From the NCBI GenBank assembly GCA_964406795.1, contig CAYOTA010000006.1, forward strand, positions 17,007 to 81,006: DNA of 64,000 nt. The letters are read 5' to 3'. This stretch comes from JAGORM01 sp964406795. GTDB taxonomy: Bacteria > Patescibacteriota > Microgenomatia > Levybacterales > GWA1-39-11. Positions 25,475 to 32,714 of this stretch are shown one piece after another. The stretch's first letter is position 1. The number at the start of each line of letters is the position of its first letter. Position numbers and translations under genes: made by a program. The notes under the pieces were generated by a model, which saw only the letters and a program-made list of their open reading frames with translations, did not search any database and had not been told where the DNA came from.

Positions 25475-26924
25475 CTAATCTTTTCCTAAATTTTGTAAAA
25501 ACTCGTCGTTATCGTCTGTTTTAGTTAACCTCTCAAGCAGGATATCTGTACGCTCCTCCGGTCCTAACACGTCTATCATGCGTCTCATCATAACGACCTT
25601 CTTAAGCTTTTCTTCAGGCATAAGCAGCTCTTCCTGTCTTGTTCCTGACTTCTCTACGTTTATGGCTGGGTATACACGGCGCTCGGCAAGCCTTCTATCA
25701 AGATGCAACTCCATGTTTCCTGTACCTTTGAATTCTTCGAATACAAGATCGTCAAGCCTGGATCCTGTGTCTACTAAGGCTGTACCTATTATAGTAAGAG
25801 ATCCTCCATCTTCACAGTTTCTAGCTGCACCAAAGAAGCGCTTTGTTGGGTACAGAGCTGCTGGATCATATCCTCCTGAAAGAGTTCTTCCGGATGGCTC
25901 AATTGATAGATTGTAGGCACGAGCTAGCCTCGTAATAGAGTCCAAAAGAATAACAACGTCACGGCCATTTTCCACTAGTCTTTTAGCCCTGTCCAAGGCT
26001 ATTTCGGCAACTCGAGTCTGAATTTCAGGGGATTCGTCAAAGTTTGAGGCTACAACGTCACCTTTTACTGAACGTGCGATATCAGTTACCTCTTCAGGGC
26101 GCTCTCCTATCAAAACAGCCATTAAGTGCACTTCTGGGAAATTAGCTATGATTCCTGAGGCTATGTCCTTTAAAACGGTCGTTTTACCGGCCTTTGGAGG
26201 TGAAACTATCATTCCACGCTGTCCAAACCCAATAGGGGCTACAAGGTCAATAAGGCGTGTTGAAAGAGGCAATTTCTTGGTAGCCAGCTTAATCTGGGTA
26301 TTTGGATAAATAGGCGTCAAATCTTCAAAATAAGGGCGTTTTGTGGACTTATCAGCGTCAACTCCGTTAACTTTACTTATCTTCAAAAGACCATAATAGC
26401 GCTCATTATCCTTTGGAGGGCGTCCTAGACCCTCTACGAGGTCGCCGGGGCGCAACCAGAAACGCCTAATTTGAGATGCTGAGATATAGATATCACGGTC
26501 AGAAGGTCTGAATTTGGGGCGTAGAAAGCCATGTCCTTCGTGTTGAATGTCCAGAATTCCAGCCACAGCTTCTGATCCTGGCTCCTGATACTCAGGCTCA
26601 GCATAGGCTTGACGACTATCCGAAGGAAGGCTCTGCCTATCCGAAGGAAGGCTCTGCCTATCCGAAGGAAGGCTCTGCCTATCCGAAGGAANNNNNNNNN
26701 NNNNNNNNNNNNNNNNNNNNNNNNNNNNNNNNNNNNNNNNNNNNNNNNNNNNNNNNNNNNNNNNNNNNNNNNNNNNNNNNNNNNNNNNNNNGGCTCTGCC
26801 TATCCGAATTAGCACCACCTAATGGTTGCTTGTCTTCTATAATAGGGGCCTCAGTTGCAGATACAACTGGAGCGTCCTGTGCCTCTTTATCAGGCTGATT
26901 GGTAGTTTTTTTACTTACTGGCAT
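25475..26924 (-). CDS. rho: Transcription termination factor Rho, interrupted by scaffold gap
   Basis: Rho is a hexameric RNA helicase that ends transcripts. The RNA-binding domain is seen in GHGFLRPKFRPSDRDIYIS, the Walker A in SPPKAGKTTVLKDIA, the Walker B in VVILLDSITRLARAYN, then the Q/R loops with RTLSGGYDPAALYPTKRFFGAARN. The N-terminal region holds a tandem SLPSDRQ heptapeptide (21-bp unit) broken by 100 N at 26692-26791. The two sides of the gap are in different frames at this nominal size, but joining them directly continues the repeat exactly, so the true gap is a multiple of 21. The start MPVSKKTTNQ at 26924 is the likely one. The C-terminal tail is copied twice downstream. Confidence 0.95.
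26618..26812 (-). repeat. 21-bp tandem repeat in rho with 100-N gap
   Basis: Units of 21 bp encoding SLPSDRQ flank the N run on both sides: about three and a half units on the low side and one on the high side. The copy number is unknown because the assembler collapsed or could not span it. Confidence 0.95.
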
Positions 26925-27030
26925 GTATTTTTGTGAATAATTTAGCTTCAAGAGCACTTATTTCCGAATCAAAAGGATTTTCTATTTGTTCATGGAAAAG
27001 TGTCGTGGCACGTATCTGAAGGCTACAAGT

Positions 27031-27060
27031 ATTAAAACACGCGGTACCACCCTTTGTCAA
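27031..27060 (-). promoter_or_regulatory. Probable rho promoter overlapping a T-box-like motif
   Basis: On the minus strand TTGACA (27055-27060) and TTTAAT (27031-27036) are 18 nt apart, about 105 nt before the rho ATG. The spacer contains AAGGGTGGTACCGCG, identical to the conserved T-box of tRNA-sensing riboswitches. No full Stem I or terminator could be made out, and the motif also lies in an open 53-codon TTG-started frame (27072-26911). Promoter role favoured. Confidence 0.4.
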
Positions 27061-27198
27061 GAGATAATCCAACTCTACCGTTTTTCTTACCTGATTTTGA
27101 CTCTATAGTTCACCTTATGTGAAATACTACCTATGTATAGATTAGTCTGTGCATAGGTATATCTTACTACATTTAGCGCTTGACAAGTACTATTCGTG

Positions 27199-27274
27199 CT
27201 AAATTATTGGCTATCCTATTTTTTGAGCGAAGCGAGAATAAGCAAGACAGACAAGGCTAAATTATTGGCCGACT
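27199..27274. repeat. 14-bp direct repeats around a gagcgaagcgag palindrome
   Basis: The sequence gctaaattattggc occurs at about 27199 and again at about 27261. The segment between them contains gagcgaagcgag, the palindrome type also found between the rho tails. This looks like a short insertion with a duplicated target. Confidence 0.5.
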
Positions 27275-27329
27275 TACTTTTACTAAAAAGTAAGGAAGCA
27301 TGGCTAAACTATAACGCGACTTATAGTAC

Positions 27330-27358
27330 TTGACAATGAAGATATCTTATGATATACT
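27330..27358 (+). promoter_or_regulatory. Consensus promoter of DUF11 surface gene
   Basis: TTGACA, 17 nt spacer, TATACT. The start point would be near 27365, giving a leader of about 75 nt before the ATG at 27440. The leader can fold by pairing tcgagtta (about 27368) with tagctcga (about 27415). This is one of the few native genes here with a real 5' leader. Confidence 0.75.
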
Positions 27359-27439
27359 TCCACCTAGTCGAGTTAGATAGAGGAAATAAGGTTTTAGTTG
27401 ACAGGTTCCGTTTGAATAGCTCGATTTTTTATTACTTAT

Positions 27440-28111
27440 ATGAAATCACTTAAATTTACATCCGCACTTTTAACAGCTGCTGCTGTGGTACTTACCACGG
27501 TAACAGTTGCCCACGCTGCCGGAACTTCTAATTGTCAGGTAGTATATGGTGGAGGAGAAGTTTGTCCTACTGACGTTAAATTCACAATTGATAAAAAGGT
27601 TCAAAAACCAACTAAAGGTGGAGAATATGTAGATAACCTTTCAGTAAATGATGAAAAATTTGCTGCAGGCCAAAATATATCCTTCCAACTTATCGTTTCT
27701 AATACTGGAAACAAAGACGTAACTTTAAGTGTAGTTGATACTCTTCCGTCACACCTTTCATATGTTTCTGGCGGAACATTTGATTCTAACAACAAAAAAG
27801 TTTCAAACCAAGTTGCTCTTAAAGCTGGAGAATCTAGGACACTTACTATTGTAGCTAAAGTTGTAGACGCATCAGCTCTTCCTGAAAACCAATCAGTGGT
27901 TTGTGTAACAAACGTTGTAAAAGCATCTGATGAATCTGGTACAACTGCAGAAGACAACGCACAGGTGTGTATTGAAAAAGGAAAAACAGTAGTTCAGCCA
28001 CAAGTTCCAGCAAAATCTATCCCTAACACTGGACCTGAAGCACTCGCACTTTTAGTATTACCTCCTCTTGGAGCAGCAGGTCTGTACCTCAGACGCAAAG
28101 CTGGTCTCTAA
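27440..28111 (+). CDS. DUF11-domain surface protein with sortase-like anchor
   Basis: A 223-residue protein: signal peptide (residues 1-26, ending VAHAA), a Cys-containing N-terminal segment, and a DUF11/conserved-repeat domain (about 68-160: NISFQLIVSNTGNKDVTLSVVD, LKAGESRTLTIVAKV). The C-terminus has IPNTG followed by a hydrophobic helix and RRKAGL, which is the layout of an LPXTG sorting signal. It should be exported and tied to the wall or membrane. A consensus promoter and structured leader suggest high expression. No sortase gene lies in the window. It is the last native gene before the GC-rich cassette. Confidence 0.8.
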   Translation: MKSLKFTSALLTAAAVVLTTVTVAHAAGTSNCQVVYGGGEVCPTDVKFTIDKKVQKPTKGGEYVDNLSVNDEKFAAGQNISFQLIVSNTGNKDVTLSVVDTLPSHLSYVSGGTFDSNNKKVSNQVALKAGESRTLTIVAKVVDASALPENQSVVCVTNVVKASDESGTTAEDNAQVCIEKGKTVVQPQVPAKSIPNTGPEALALLVLPPLGAAGLYLRRKAGL

Positions 28112-28585
28112 AATTCCAATCCACCTGAAAAAGGTCGGAGAAATAGGTTTTGTCTCTTACACACAATCTCAAAACTAAATCACACAATCCCAAAAAGACA
28201 AACAGAACCTCTCTCCCCTACCTTTTACTAGGACGGGTATTGGCTGCGTAACGGTACTTTTTTGCATAAGTACATATTTACGTTCCAAAATGATTAGTTT
28301 GAGTCATTCTGATATATTTGCATATATCTTATTTTGACTTACAACTTTGCTCTTTAACAAGGTATGTAGGAAACTCCGATTTAATCGGAGAAAAATAAAA
28401 CTAGGAATGGTACTTTAGGTACCAGTTTTAGCGTGTTGTGAGGAGAGACACAGCACGCTGCAACTGGTACTTATGTACTAAAATTTTGGGAAATTCCATA
28501 CCCTTTAACAGGTATGTTTACATTATCGGGACTTTTTTAAGTCACACGACCAACTAGTCAATCTCGCTCAATGGGAGGAGCTTAC
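28112..28585 (+). other. Leader region of GC-rich cassette
   Basis: No gene is seen. It contains TGCTCTTTAACAA (28348-28360), identical to the rRNA boxA antitermination element, a partial second copy (tttaacaggtatgt, about 28505), a short palindrome (28374-28390) and a long hairpin (28419-28470). The switch from AT-rich to GC-rich sequence happens across this stretch. Confidence 0.5.
28419..28470 (+). other. Long imperfect hairpin in cassette leader
   Basis: gtaccagtt (28419-28427) pairs perfectly with aactggtac (28462-28470), and the inner arms 28428-28440 and 28449-28461 pair with few mismatches, closing an 8-nt loop aggagaga. No T tract follows, so it is more like a structured leader element than a terminator. 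Confidence 0.6.
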
Positions 28586-28984
28586 ATGGATCCAGACACA
28601 CTGACGTTCGTAATAGTTGTGATATCTTTCGCAACAATCGGCGTCTATGTCGCAATCCAGAGAAACGATGCTACCACGGTGGTTTCGGGAACTGTCCTTT
28701 TTGCTTTTAGCAGCTTGCTGTTGATTGCGACTGGGAACCCAGTTACTGACCCGCTTGTGGTATTCCTAAAAGGCTTTTCGGAGAACTCTCTGACACTCGC
28801 CTTGATCGGAATCATCGTTTTCTTCGGAGGTATGCTACAAGTAGCGTTCTCGAGAGCCAGGGTAACCGATCTAATCGGCCTGTTCATCATCTTCATAGGA
28901 GTAGTCCTACTCTATGCAAGTGGTGCAACCAACCCTCTCATTCGAGAACTACTCGAGCTGAAAACTTCCGACGCGATCATCTAG
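28586..28984 (+). CDS. Small four-helix membrane protein, cassette gene 1
   Basis: A 132-residue protein with about four membrane helices (FVIVVISFATIGVYVAI, VVSGTVLFAFSSLLLIA, LALIGIIVFFGGMLQVAF, LIGLFIIFIGVVLLYAS). The ATG at 28586 is preferred to 28571 because a strong SD (gggaggag) lies 6 nt before it. Codon use is GC-rich at third positions, unlike the genes on either side. No family recognised. It heads a run of same-strand genes that all carry SD sequences. Confidence 0.7.
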   Translation: MDPDTLTFVIVVISFATIGVYVAIQRNDATTVVSGTVLFAFSSLLLIATGNPVTDPLVVFLKGFSENSLTLALIGIIVFFGGMLQVAFSRARVTDLIGLFIIFIGVVLLYASGATNPLIRELLELKTSDAII

Positions 28985-29054
28985 ACAAAGCGCAAGCTGA
29001 GTCATCAATCCTTGACCCTTAAAAGTCAAAGACCAAGAGTTCACGGAGAGACGC

Positions 29055-29234
29055 ATGTCATCAGGACATAATGAAGGAATACCTTTCGGGGTAATCATTC
29101 TGATCACAATGGTCGTCGCCCTGGGGATCGCGTTTATCGTGATGCTCATCGAATACCATGCCGACACTGGCACGCCGCCGCGGGATGGTATACCGTTCAT
29201 AACAACTCTAGTTCCCTTCATGGGAGAAAGGTGA
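29055..29234 (+). CDS. 59-residue single-helix membrane protein, cassette gene 2
   Basis: It begins MSSGHNEGIPFG, has one membrane helix (VIILITMVVALGIAFIVMLI) and ends PFMGER. An SD (cggaga) stands 5-10 nt before the ATG. Its stop lies 3 nt before the TTG start of the next gene, so the two are likely co-translated. Unknown function. Confidence 0.6.
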   Translation: MSSGHNEGIPFGVIILITMVVALGIAFIVMLIEYHADTGTPPRDGIPFITTLVPFMGER

Positions 29235-29237
29235 ACC

Positions 29238-29402
29238 TTGAAAAGGTATCGACCATCTCTGAATCCAAAGCCGAAGACGCCAAAGATCACAACCGCTGAA
29301 AAAGTGGAAACAGCTCTGGCTAACGCTTCTGCTAACGGATCGGAAGAATTCAATCCCACCATTCTGGCAGCATTCGCAGCCGCAATGGACCAAAGAAGGT
29401 AA
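29238..29402 (+). CDS. 54-residue basic/Ala-rich protein, cassette gene 3
   Basis: A TTG start with the SD-like gggagaaaggtg in front. The peptide has a Pro/Lys-rich N-terminus (KRYRPSLNPKPKTPK) and a helical Ala-rich rest (VETALANASANGSEEF ... LAAFAAAMDQRR). Too short to assign. Support comes from the SD, tight spacing and GC-rich codon bias. A 9-codon ORF with an aaggag SD follows at 29413-29442. Confidence 0.45.
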   Translation: MKRYRPSLNPKPKTPKITTAEKVETALANASANGSEEFNPTILAAFAAAMDQRR

Positions 29403-29556
29403 GGAGATTCCAATGGGGAGTCGCGATCCACCGGGCTTATAAGCTCGTCACAAGCACTGAGATAGCCGCAAGGTTAAGCTCAAAAGACAGAGGTAGTATC
29501 CCGTTTATTCGGAACTCTGCTCTTCTAAGCAGTCACTCGGATCTGGAGGTATTTCT

Positions 29557-29964
29557 TTGGCCCGCACTATGGCCGAAATCATCGCAACCCTTCAGGAACA
29601 TGAAGCCCTCTTCACGAGGATGGACGCCACCGAGCAATTTGGTACCATTGTCGAGAGTTACATCAAGACACTGATCAAAGCGCAACGTGTTCCGCCCGTC
29701 CAAGTAGCTGAGCAGCTTCGTCCTGAAGATCCGACCACTGTCCGCAGAGCACCTGCTGCAGCGCAACCCGCCGCACGCACGACCGAGCCATTCGGACACC
29801 AGACCGCTTCGCCCGCGCATCGCGCAGACGATCGCAAGTTCCTTCCGCGGCTTCGGGATGAGACCCTCGAGTATGAGGAAACTCACACGACGCGCGTGAG
29901 GACGCAACCAGAGTCGCTCTTCGCAAAGGCGAGGCGCACTCTCAAGAACGACAAGGAGTCGTAA
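29557..29964 (+). CDS. Unknown cytoplasmic protein, cassette gene 4
   Basis: A 135-residue protein with a TTG start behind the SD ggaggt. The first 55 residues look helical (MAEIIATLQEHEALFTRM ... SYIKTLIKAQRV), and the remainder is Pro/Ala/Arg-rich and probably disordered (TVRRAPAAAQPAARTTEP). No membrane helix. It ends 1 nt before the next gene. GC-rich antisense frames here are shadows. No family recognised. Confidence 0.55.
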   Translation: MARTMAEIIATLQEHEALFTRMDATEQFGTIVESYIKTLIKAQRVPPVQVAEQLRPEDPTTVRRAPAAAQPAARTTEPFGHQTASPAHRADDRKFLPRLRDETLEYEETHTTRVRTQPESLFAKARRTLKNDKES

Positions 29965-29965
29965 C

Positions 29966-30985
29966 GTGGAAATCCTGGACAACCCGGGCTTTTTGAGCAT
30001 CATGCTCATCGCAGCCATCATCGGGGCACTCATCCTTATCTTCATGACGGGAGCATACGTCGCCATTGGCGCAGCCATCATGGCCGTAGCAGGTCTGTTG
30101 TTCTTCATGGGACTCTTCGGAGACTTTGAAAACACCGCCAACGGCCAGAGCGACCCCAGCAGCGGCACCACCGCCAGCACCAAGACCGTCACCGGTCAGA
30201 ACACCGAAGGTCACGCTAACTGCGAGACCATCGGCAATTCGCCTGGAGTAGCGGTCCCGACCGGCCACGAAGTTCCCGCAGGAAGCTGCGTCGTCGTCGA
30301 AGTCGTGAACAACACGACCAAGCAGGTATTCATCTATGGTGGCAGGCTGCCTATCGACATCGCAACGGGCGCACTCGCCACGAACACGATGGTACACATC
30401 AATGCATGGACCGGTTACGAGCTGCTTTCGCAGATCGAACAGGGAGTCACCAGCCAAATCGACGAACAGACCAAACGTGGCTTCAAAGTCACCAAGGTTT
30501 CAGAGGCTGACCTCGCGATGTACATCACCACCTTCAACAAGGGCGGTACTGATGGCAATCCATCTGCGAGCGGCTCGCCTATCATTGGCACCAAGAACGG
30601 CAACGGCAACGTTACCCCTTCGAGCGGCACTAAGCCTCTCAAGACGGTACCAACCGCCAGCCCTGAGCCATCCACTCAGCCCAGTTCCGCCGGCAACGTG
30701 CAACGTGTCCATCTCGGACAAAACATCTGGAAGGGTGTCCAATTGGACCTCTCCCAGGCCAAGGCAGGAACCGACGAGTTCATTCTCGCCCAAGGCGACA
30801 CCGACAACACGGGAACGTGTTCCGTCAAGGTCTTCTCTGGCCAGGTAACTGGACTCGGGTCGGCGACCTATCAGTTGTACCTCATCAGGGGTGGAACGCA
30901 GGACCAGCGCAAGCAGGAAGTTCAGATCATCTCTGACATCGCCGCTCGCGAGTCTCCTCCGTGCCCCGTGACGTACGTCAACTAA
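29966..30985 (+). CDS. Membrane-anchored extracellular protein, cassette gene 5
   Basis: A 339-residue protein starting at GTG with SD aaggag. Two N-terminal membrane helices (IMLIAAIIGALILIFMTG; VAIGAAIMAVAGLLFFMGLF) are followed by a Thr/Ser/Gly-rich linker, a folded domain (about 75-190: AVPTGHEVPAGSCVVVEVVNN ... AMYITTFNKGG), a second low-complexity linker and a C-terminal domain with two Cys (CSVKVFSGQVTGLGSATYQL ... PPCPVTYVN). The domain may lie outside the cell. It is the last and largest of the cassette genes. No known family could be named. Confidence 0.65.
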   Translation: MEILDNPGFLSIMLIAAIIGALILIFMTGAYVAIGAAIMAVAGLLFFMGLFGDFENTANGQSDPSSGTTASTKTVTGQNTEGHANCETIGNSPGVAVPTGHEVPAGSCVVVEVVNNTTKQVFIYGGRLPIDIATGALATNTMVHINAWTGYELLSQIEQGVTSQIDEQTKRGFKVTKVSEADLAMYITTFNKGGTDGNPSASGSPIIGTKNGNGNVTPSSGTKPLKTVPTASPEPSTQPSSAGNVQRVHLGQNIWKGVQLDLSQAKAGTDEFILAQGDTDNTGTCSVKVFSGQVTGLGSATYQLYLIRGGTQDQRKQEVQIISDIAARESPPCPVTYVN

Positions 30986-31369
30986 CACCTAGTCTTCACT
31001 AAGCCTCGCGCTTCGTGAAGTTGTTCTCGTCCTTAACGGATTGGATGCATAATTGAACCACTTGTGGTCAATAGAGATTGAGAAGCGTTACGCTTTATCA
31101 CCTCCATCCTGTCATAAGGACGCATTGGATAGCTTTTACCTATTCCCACTCTTCTCTTTATTTGCATAAAGAAAAAAGGGTCGGATTACGGCAAACTGCT
31201 TCCAGACAAGGAAGGTTTTTCTCGGTGAGAATTTCGTAGATTTATTTCTACACGTCTCACTTTGAGACTCTAACTTTCCCCCCTACATACCTTGCTTGTC
31301 TTCCGCTTCGCGGAACTGACGAGTCTTCCCCGATTTATTCGGGGCAAGACGAAACAAGCAATTATACAT
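30986..31369 (+). other. Spacer at downstream edge of GC-rich cassette
   Basis: No gene is seen. It contains a nested hairpin at about 31224-31262 (gtgaga...tctcac around gtag...ctac), a stem near 31155-31180 and the palindrome ccccgatttattcgggg at 31328-31344. Composition returns to AT-rich here. Confidence 0.5.
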
Positions 31370-32713
31370 ATGAAAGTAAAAGAGTTTAATAAATCAGACA
31401 CATTAATGGTTTTAACCAGTTACCCTACGCCTGAGGAACACCGCGGCACCAAGGGTGTTTTAAACGCGGTTGGATGGCACTCAGAGCGCCTTATCAAGGA
31501 GTTATCCAAGACAAGACGCGTGCTTGTTGTGGCTGAAAAAGATACTGATACATCTGAATCCTTAGTAAATAAGAATACGCTTATAAAGCGCATTTGGAAA
31601 AAAGGGAGTCTCCCTTCTTTTATACGGCTTGCGCAGTTTATGTATGCCCAAAAACAAATAAAATCCGTTTTAGTACAGTTTGAATTTAACGTATTTGGAG
31701 GAATATTGCCCAATCTTTATTTACTGTTACTTATACTTTTCCTGCGTATTTTAGGAAAACGAGTAACATTTGAGTTCCATCAAGTAATTCTAGACATTAA
31801 ATTGCTTCAAAAACATATACAGATAACAAATCCATGGATTCAAAAATTCTATAATTTGTCACTCAAAATGTACTATTTTGCGGCTGGATTGCTGGTTAAT
31901 AACATTATTGTGTTTGAAGTTGAGTTAAAAGATCGACTAAAAACGTTTGTAGCTGAGGATAAAATCTACGTACTCTCGTTGGCTGTTGAAAAAAAGCCTA
32001 CTATTTCAAAAAACATAGCACGCAAGAAGGCTAATCTCCATATTAAAAAGGGATATGGAAAAATTCACAAAAATGACTTTGTATTACTGGTATTTGGATT
32101 TATCAACGGTTACAAAGGGATTGATTGGATTACTGATAAGTTAAAAACTGTTACTGATAAAAACGTGCGTTTACTTGTGGTAGGTGGAAAAAACCCATAT
32201 CTGGCACACAAAAGTTCTTACCAAAAGTTCTACAATGGAATAGTTGCCGAACTTAAAAAACACAAACATATGAGCTATGTAGACTTTGTACCTGAAGAAG
32301 ACATTCCGCTTTACTTTAATGCCGCTGACGCGGCCGTTATCCCATATGAAGTATTTATGGCCGCTTCTGGTCCATTCTCTCACGCGTTGTCATATAAAAA
32401 GCCGCTTTTATTGTCAGAACATTTGAAAAAGTACGTGGCCTCTCCTGATATTAAAACAGCTATGAAAGACTCCGGAACTACGGATTCAGATCTTATCTTT
32501 ACATACACCAAAAAAGACTTGCTGCGTGCAGTAACCGGTCTTTCCAAAAACCCACAAACCTACGCAAAAATGACTAAATTTTCAGCTTTGCTTGGTAAAT
32601 CTAGATCTATGGAAAACGTTTCACAAAGGCTGAACACTATCCTCTTTCAAAACCTATACACACCACGGGTTTCTAAACCCTCTGTAGTCGCAAATCCTGT
32701 ATTTACCAAGTAG
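31370..32713 (+). CDS. GT4-like glycosyltransferase
   Basis: A 447-residue protein with the two-domain layout of GT-B enzymes: an N-terminal acceptor domain (GTKGVLNAVGWHSERLIKEL, FNVFGGILPNLYLLLLILF) and a C-terminal donor domain (FVLLVFGFINGYKGIDWI, LLVVGGKNPY, VDFVPEEDIPLYFNAADAAVIPYE). The usual E-x7-E is altered, so activity is not assured. The ATG at 31370 is chosen over 31292 because the upstream frame runs through a palindromic intergenic repeat. It lies 1 nt before the large membrane-protein gene, so the two are co-transcribed and probably act on the same glycan. Confidence 0.8.
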   Translation: MKVKEFNKSDTLMVLTSYPTPEEHRGTKGVLNAVGWHSERLIKELSKTRRVLVVAEKDTDTSESLVNKNTLIKRIWKKGSLPSFIRLAQFMYAQKQIKSVLVQFEFNVFGGILPNLYLLLLILFLRILGKRVTFEFHQVILDIKLLQKHIQITNPWIQKFYNLSLKMYYFAAGLLVNNIIVFEVELKDRLKTFVAEDKIYVLSLAVEKKPTISKNIARKKANLHIKKGYGKIHKNDFVLLVFGFINGYKGIDWITDKLKTVTDKNVRLLVVGGKNPYLAHKSSYQKFYNGIVAELKKHKHMSYVDFVPEEDIPLYFNAADAAVIPYEVFMAASGPFSHALSYKKPLLLSEHLKKYVASPDIKTAMKDSGTTDSDLIFTYTKKDLLRAVTGLSKNPQTYAKMTKFSALLGKSRSMENVSQRLNTILFQNLYTPRVSKPSVVANPVFTK

Positions 32714-32714
32714 T

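Noticed and set aside
26618..26812. CRISPR array in the 21-bp repeats
   Set aside because: Units are directly tandem with no spacers and are in the coding frame of rho.
29533..30988. Long antisense frames opposite the GC-rich cassette
   Set aside because: GC-rich codons leave long open antisense frames. They lack SDs, membrane helices or coherent domains, whereas the sense genes have SDs.
28400..31140. GC-rich cassette as certain foreign DNA or contamination
   Set aside because: Composition alone cannot separate transfer from a misassembled contig without reads, so the claim is limited to unusual composition and translation signals.
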